DNA from: Triatoma infestans
Lineage: Eukaryota; Arthropoda; Insecta; Hemiptera; Reduviidae
Reading direction: 5' to 3'
Length of the DNA stretch: 64,000 nucleotides
Assembly (NCBI GenBank): GCA_011037195.1
Contig: JAAEAF010004355.1
Span: 1-64,000, forward strand
Below are positions 58,791 to 64,000 of this stretch, piece after piece; position 1 is the first letter of the stretch, and every line of letters begins with the position of its first letter. The position numbers and the translations under genes are program-made. Under the pieces are notes generated by a model that saw nothing but the letters and a program-made list of their open reading frames with translations, did no database searches and was not told the DNA's origin.

Positions 58791-58819
58791 CCTAGCCAGC
58801 CAACATTTTGTTTGTTTTA
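58768..58819. repeat. Perfect 19-bp inverted repeat
   Basis: TAAAACAAACAAAATGTTG and its exact inverse flank a 14-base spacer at the end of a HEL piece. It probably arose by a templated inverted duplication. Confidence 0.9.
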
Positions 58820-58853
58820 TTAACAAATGCCAAACGTAATTATTGCATACATA

Positions 58854-59450
58854 GGGTAAAGCTAGGAGTGATGACGGGGGTAGGAGAGAAGACCCAGGCT
58901 TTGCTTCTCTTGTTTGCAACCACGTGGCGTCATGCAAGTTAGTCCAGGAGTAGCGAGATCAGAAGCGAACGTAACGTATTGCAAAATTCTTCAGTTATCT
59001 TGTGTATTCTTCTGTGTTCTATGAACATTTATACGCATCAGCTATATCTGGTGAATACCTGAATTTTCGTAACGCTTAGTACATTTTTTTTCTTTTTCAT
59101 GTACTATATTAATTGCAATTGAAATGAAAAATTTCTTGCTGTCGTTAAAGTTGGACTCGTAGACATAGTGTTTACCAAGTTTCATGTCGATCAACCATGT
59201 TACCTTAACAGAGGATAGGTTTGCTAACTATGGTGCGTCATCTATCCTACCATAGTAGCAGAGACGGCCAAATGTAGTGTATTTGTCTTTTGTCTGGAAT
59301 GAATGAGAATGTCTGTATTTTGAAAAATAACATTTTTATGCAGATAATATTAGTTGACCATATGTTTTATAAGCATTACCTCTTTATATCTCCTGTATTT
59401 TGATACAGGGCATAACTTTGAAATGTGCGTCATCTCTCCTAGCTTTACCC
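58854..59450. mobile_element. MITE, 597 bp, TA flanked
   Basis: GGGTAAAGCTAGGAGTGATG and its inverse match over about 23 bp with one difference. TA lies on both sides (58852-58853, 59451-59452). A subterminal GCGTCATCTATCCTACCATA echoes the end. There is no coding frame. TA duplication points to a Tc1/mariner-type transposase in trans. Confidence 0.85.
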
Positions 59451-59452
59451 TA

Positions 59453-60379
59453 GATATACTACTTCACTACTTTAGAGGAAGAGAGATAAAAACTGAAAAA
59501 AATCGTACATTAATATAACCGATAAAGAATTTCAACCGAACCTTATCGGCGATGCTCAAATAGAATATAAAGTTCTACCTGCTATCTTTTATTCTTCAAT
59601 TTACTGTACACATGCAACATTCATAAGAGAACACAATTTTGAAAATTTTACAAGATAAAAATAAGAATGCTGTATAGGTATTTATTATATTTCAACAATT
59701 ATAAACAGATAACCAATAACAATAGAATTTACTGAGCATTAATAACAAATAATGGAAGTGTACATGCTATAAATACCTTATAATTATTATTAAACTTATA
59801 TATGGTAAATATTATCCATAGATACCAGAACCAGACAATGACAACATGTAATAAATATTTGAGATATACATAAACTAAAACCCCGGCCACTTTGCTCAAA
59901 ATACTCAATACGTCGTAGCATATTTCATTCAACGTTATTATTGATATTTGTACAAAATGTGCTTATAAAATATACTGTTTTCTTCGTACAGCATCAACTA
60001 TTCCCCGAAAAACCTCGTAATCCAAGAAAGACGTTATTTTAGTGAGTTTCATGTTAATAACGTCCAGGAGAGATCGACATAAAAAGTTAGGATCTCATTA
60101 TCTATAAACATATTCAAAGTTTGTCTGATTTCATATTCTCATCAAAAATCGATCACTAAGAGATAGAGAGAGTCTCGATAACTGACTAGTTGCTAGTTAT
60201 CCTATTTTGTTGGATTGTATCAAAACTAAATGCATTATAAAAGTTTCTAGGGATAAAGTTTCTAATAGTAATAGAAATACAAGGTTATTATTAAATCTCA
60301 TTATAATCTATGTAAAATAAACCAACAAATTTCAAGATAAAAATCTGCTATAAAACACAATTTGATAACATAATTAGGG
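59453..60379. other. AT-rich stretch, no gene seen
   Basis: No supported feature. Confidence 0.45.
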
Positions 60380-60828
60380 AATTACAAAAACCACAAAAAC
60401 CATGTTTGGTAAAGTAACACTTCTAGTTAAGGAATTTTCTTCAACTTTTGAATTCTGTCACTGCTTATAATGTATATTGTGCAGTTAATAAAAACTATAC
60501 ATTGTCTGAACTGGGCCTTTAGAGAAAAGCGAACGCTACCCTATTCCTCTAGAATCCCCAAAATATCAATTTTCCTCAAATAAAAGTTATGGTTATTTAA
60601 TGTCTTTAGATCGTATATGAAGTTTAAATAATATCATTGGGAGCAGTTTTCGAGAAAATCGTAAAAAACTGAAAAAAAATTTGAACAAACGGAAGTCGCA
60701 CTTCCGGTTGTTGGATTTTGCCCGAAATACCAAGTTTGAGCTTTATGCGATTTTTCGTTTTTGAGATATTTTGTTCACATTCACACACACACACACACAC
60801 TCGGCAGACTATTCCATAAAATAATTTT
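60380..60828 (-). mobile_element. HEL family copy (diverged subfamily), partial
   Basis: GTAACACTTCTAGTTAAGGA, TTTTCGAGAAAATCG, GCACTTCCGGTTG and a CA tract (60779-60800) follow HEL order in reverse. It meets the next copy head-to-head. Confidence 0.85.
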
Positions 60829-61467
60829 TACTTTCTCTTAATAGTTTGAGGAAGTTTTGCGTTCATGCTAGATTTTCGAAATTAAGCTTTTACTGGAAAT
60901 ATTTGTGTTTTGGAAGAATGTCTTAAAAAACGGAAAGTTATAGGGAGCCGAAACTTGATATTTCGTTTAGGTACTATCGCCACATCAGACACGAAGATTT
61001 CAGACAAGATCCATTATCACTCGGAAGAACGACTTTACTGAATAGTTCTATCACTTTTTCGTGATTTTCCCCGAAAACGGCTCCCAACGATTTTCCTTTT
61101 TAAACTTTGTATACTATCTACACACATAAATATACCTGTCACTTTTATTTGAAACATTTGGGGGGGAGGGGGAGCAGCGTACTGCTTTTCTTTAAAGTAC
61201 CACTTCAGTATAATATGATATTCGTAAATGGTTTTTACCACCTACATAACAATAATAATAATAATAATAATAATAATACACATTAGAAGCATGAATAGAA
61301 TTTCAAATTTGAAGGAAACCTGTTAACTGGTATATAAGGTATATAAGTAACATCCCCGCCACCCAACGGAACATTGTAATGTTGCAATTGTAAAGAAAAT
61401 TTCTTAATTAAACTGTAATAATTAGAATAAGAAATAGTCGTGTGGGTGTTTCACGCCAGATTTTTTT
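60829..61467 (+). mobile_element. HEL family copy (diverged subfamily)
   Basis: Begins TACTTTCTCTTAATAGTTTG and ends GTGTGGGTGTTTCACGCCAG, so both hairpin ends are present. It has no GT tract but holds an (AAT)n tract (61249-61277) and the CATTAGAAGCATGAATAGAA segment that defines this subfamily. Confidence 0.9.
61249..61277. repeat. (AAT)n microsatellite
   Basis: About ten AAT units inside a HEL copy. Confidence 0.95.
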
Positions 61468-61477
61468 CTGACTCAGA

Positions 61478-61550
61478 GGATCTCATCAACCATACATTCC
61501 GGTGAGAATTCAATTTGATACAAAAATTCGACACTATCGCAACTAGGTAA
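61478..61550 (-). mobile_element. HEL family 5' fragment, diverged
   Basis: CTGACTCAGAGGATCTCATC, TTCCGGTGAGAATTCAA and AATTCGACACTATCGCAACT are the inverse of the 5' end. It lies directly after the preceding copy. Confidence 0.7.
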
Positions 61551-62104
61551 GTAAATATTGTTAATTTCCAGTAAATTTTGGCAATAATAATTAGATGAAT
61601 TTTAGTCAGAGAAAAATCGTGTTAATTTTTCATTCCCAGATTATCGCAAGTTTATTGATATTGAACGTTCGTTTTAAATTTTGCACAATCAAATGTTTAA
61701 TTAAAAAAAAAAAAAAAAATTAAAAATTTAAATAAATATAACTTTATTAAACTGACTGAATTATAACTTAATTTGCTTAGGTTGCTTTGTATTCTCTTCT
61801 TTTTTTTTTTTGCTACTGATTGCTGATTTATGTCTGTGATACAGCTAACTCTGTTCCCCCTCTACATACAATTCTACGAATTTTATTCTCTGTCACTTTG
61901 AATAATTTAAATTAAAATATGAAAGAGATTTTACATGAATGGTAGTTTAGATTTCACCAGAATTACATGTTCTGCATTATACTGAGTATGAAAAAAAAAA
62001 AAAAAAATTACAGGCCGACTTAGCGCCATCTACCAAATTAGGAGTCGTGGACGGTGGCGGAAGCACATACTGTACTATTATTTTTTGTTAACATTTTTTA
62101 AATT

Positions 62105-62205
62105 AATATAAATTTGGCAGTTAATACGCGCGATTCGAACTAGTGACCTCCTAGTTACAAGTCCATGCTCAAATTACCACACCAATCCCGCCGCCTAACA
62201 ACATA
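62105..62205 (-). mobile_element. tRNA-like SINE head
   Basis: On the minus strand TTGGTGTGGTAATTTGAGC (A-box region) and CTAGTTCGAATCGC (B box) lie at tRNA-like spacing. The anticodon stem does not pair, so it is not a working tRNA. It differs from the SINE at 20985. Confidence 0.6.
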
Positions 62206-62255
62206 TATATCAATTCACATACTTATTTGCAGACCATTTTTTAAATACCATTTTA

Positions 62256-63249
62256 ACTTTCTCTTACTCCTACTTAGAGGAAGTATTGTAATCCGGTGTA
62301 AATTTTCGATATCGAGTTTTCACCGGAAATATCCGTTTTGAGGTCCCCTGAATCCAAAAAAGTGGTTTTTAGCAAATGGTGTGTGTGTGTGTATGTATGT
62401 ATGTGAAAAGCATAGCTCAAAAAGGGAAAAACCGTAGAATGTTCAAACTTGATATTCCGTTTAGTTATCACCATGGGATCTGACATTATACGTCAAAATT
62501 CCTCAGCCGGAAGTACCACTTTACTAGTTTTTTGTTTTTTACTTTTTTGCAATTTTCTCAAAAACGTCTCCAACGATTTTCTTAAAACTAGTTGCATCAA
62601 CTACACATACAAAGATCTACAACTTTTATTTGAAACATTTCTCCAGAAAAATGCATTTAAGTAAGGGGACTTATGGGGGAAAGTTGGGGTTACGGTTTCT
62701 TCTAAAGTGCTATTTCAGTTTATTAAAAAACTCTGTCATCTAAATAATGTTAATTAGAATTAGATGTGTTGTAGAAATTCTGAGTTTGAAAAAAATCTGA
62801 TGATCGGAAGTGCATTTACTTTACCACGTTACTAAATGATTTTTTCATGTTTTCACGATTTTCTCAAACATGGCTCCGACGATTTTCTTGAAAGTTCGTA
62901 AATAAACTACGCATATAAAGATGTACAACTTTTTATTTAAAACATTTCTCTGGGAAAACTCATTTAATAGCACTTTTATGGAGGGGGAGGGGTTATATTT
63001 TTCTCTAATGTGCTATCATAGTTGATTATACATATACAATTCCATCATCCAAACCAAATTAATCAGAAATAAATAGATGGGCAAAATTCCGAGTTTCCAG
63101 AAAATAAGTTACCGGAAGTGCGTTTTTACTGATCAGTTTTTCAGTTTTGACGAATTTCATTAAATTTGGGACGGTAGCTATAAAATTTGTCAATTATAAT
63201 TTTGAGAACTGGCGTAAGAGAAAGTTGTGTGAGTGTTTCAGACCAGATT
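62256..63249 (+). mobile_element. HEL family copy, full length
   Basis: Begins AACTTTCTCTTACTCCTACT, has a short GT/TATG tract (62380-62403) and complete units, and ends GGCGTAAGAGAAAGTTGTGT, then GTGTTTCAGACCAGAT. Confidence 0.96.
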
Positions 63250-63395
63250 TTTTATTTTTCAAAGGATTCAGAAAACATATAATTTGGAAAGTCTGACATG
63301 AAATAGTAAGATAATGTTTCTAAATAAACGTTTCGTTATATATTCTTGCACATTATTATACTCTAAATACCTTACTATTATTAGTTGTGGTGGTT

Positions 63396-63555
63396 GGTTC
63401 CGCAGAGCTGGAAAGCATCAGAGACATTTTCCGTGGTAGCCTGCTTCATTTTGTGGTCATCGACCGGTTTCGGGCGTTCGCCCATCTTCAGGATGCGTTT
63501 TTTCAGACAGTGTGACAACACAGACTTGCATAGAGCAACTTAGTTTCACACTCTG
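63396..63555. mobile_element. Fold-back element, single arm
   Basis: GGTTCCGCAGAGCTGGAAAG through CGGGCGTTCGCCCATCTTCA to ACAGACTTGCATAGAGCAAC is one arm of the fold-back family. The second arm is absent. The inverse strand carries the hammerhead-like core with CTGAAGA. Confidence 0.88.
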
Positions 63556-63887
63556 ATGCTTACTATTATTAACCCATTAGTTGTGGATGACGGGTATACT
63601 GGTCATGAAGAAATGGCAGTATCTTGCATTATGACGAGTACACTATTCATGCGTAAAAATTAGTTACAATTTGCTGCCGTTTCAGTTAAAATTTTAGTGA
63701 AAACTAAAATATGTTCGCAAATTTCAAGGATTCGAATTTTTCAAGAGTTGAGCCAAAGAAAAACTTTTCAAATTTGAAGAAGTTTATTTTTTCCCGACGT
63801 TTAGGAAACTATGTCTTGCTCCAGGAACTGTCAAGGAAAGGTCTAGGTGTATATATATATATATATGTTTATGATTAGTAAAAAATA

Positions 63888-64000
63888 TCTGGTGCGATAC
63901 ACCCACACTTTCTCTTACTCCAGTTTTCAAAATTGTAATTGACAAATTTTATAGTTAATATACCAAATTTAATGAAATTCGTCGGTGTTTTTATGGAGAA
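63888..64000 (-). mobile_element. HEL family copy running off the window
   Basis: TCTGGTGCGATACACCCACA, ACTTTCTCTTACTCC and ACAAATTTTATAGTTAATAT are the inverse of the 3' end. The rest lies beyond the edge. Confidence 0.93.

Noticed and set aside
62120..62200. Functional tRNA gene on the minus strand
   Set aside because: The anticodon and acceptor stems do not close; only the promoter boxes resemble a tRNA.

Overview
The window looks like AT-rich, repeat-dense nuclear DNA of an animal, most probably an arthropod (insect-like). Evidence for this is the mix of mariner transposons, Jockey/I-type and RTE-like non-LTR retrotransposons, a Penelope-like element, tRNA-derived SINEs, long A/T and dinucleotide tracts, and the lack of any prokaryotic gene organisation. 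I cannot name the species. No complete host gene is recognisable. The window may be intergenic or lie inside a large intron.

The dominant component is one interspersed family of about 1.0-1.07 kb, called the HEL family here. It has roughly 30 complete or partial copies on both strands. A full copy (for example 37244-38240, 38799-39870, 62256-63249) runs in this order: terminal ACTTTCTCTTACTCC, a small hairpin, a (GT)n/(TATG)n microsatellite, two to three diverged tandem units of about 300 bp (each carrying CCGGAAGTGC), an inverted copy GGAGTAAGAGAAAGT, a terminal hairpin GTGTGA-loop-TCACAC, and CAGA. Copies sit between T tracts. This layout resembles the non-autonomous Helentron/DINE-1 (HINE) type of rolling-circle element. 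The family is certain; the class is inferred. It codes for nothing, and most short reading frames in the window are shadows of it.

Region by region: 1-735, Penelope-like element with GIY-YIG endonuclease remnant (-). 5.5-7.7 kb, decayed I/Jockey-group LINE with RT and RNase H (-). 8.5-10 kb, tRNA SINEs and an internally deleted mariner. 11.3-18.4 kb, HEL copies with nested LINE debris. 19.4-20 kb, LINE RNase H remnant. 21.3-23.5 kb, a HEL copy carrying an apparently intact 1294-bp mariner with a 351-residue DD34D transposase, the only intact protein gene in the window. 25.3-26.1 kb, an 833-bp inverted-repeat element with a KRBA2/Ginger-like integrase N-terminus, next to a truncated mariner. 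29.3-31.3 kb, a HEL copy split by a Jockey LINE with a 10-bp target duplication. 34.5-40 kb, HEL copies with a fold-back element and two unrecognised coding-like stretches. 41.9-43.4 kb, LINE remnants. 46-49 kb, LINE, HEL and fold-back elements. 51-52.5 kb, a Jockey LINE with a 9-bp target duplication. 53-54.5 kb, a HEL copy split by an 887-bp palindromic element. 56-57.6 kb, RTE-like LINE remnants. 58.8-59.5 kb, a TA-flanked MITE. 60-64 kb, more HEL copies, a SINE and a fold-back arm.

The genes do not act together as a pathway. The window records successive, nested invasions, with HEL copies as an older layer repeatedly used as landing sites. The most interesting signals are the Helentron-like HEL family, hammerhead-ribozyme-like cores in fold-back and Penelope-like sequences, the KRBA2/Ginger-derived inverted-repeat element, and the intact mariner.
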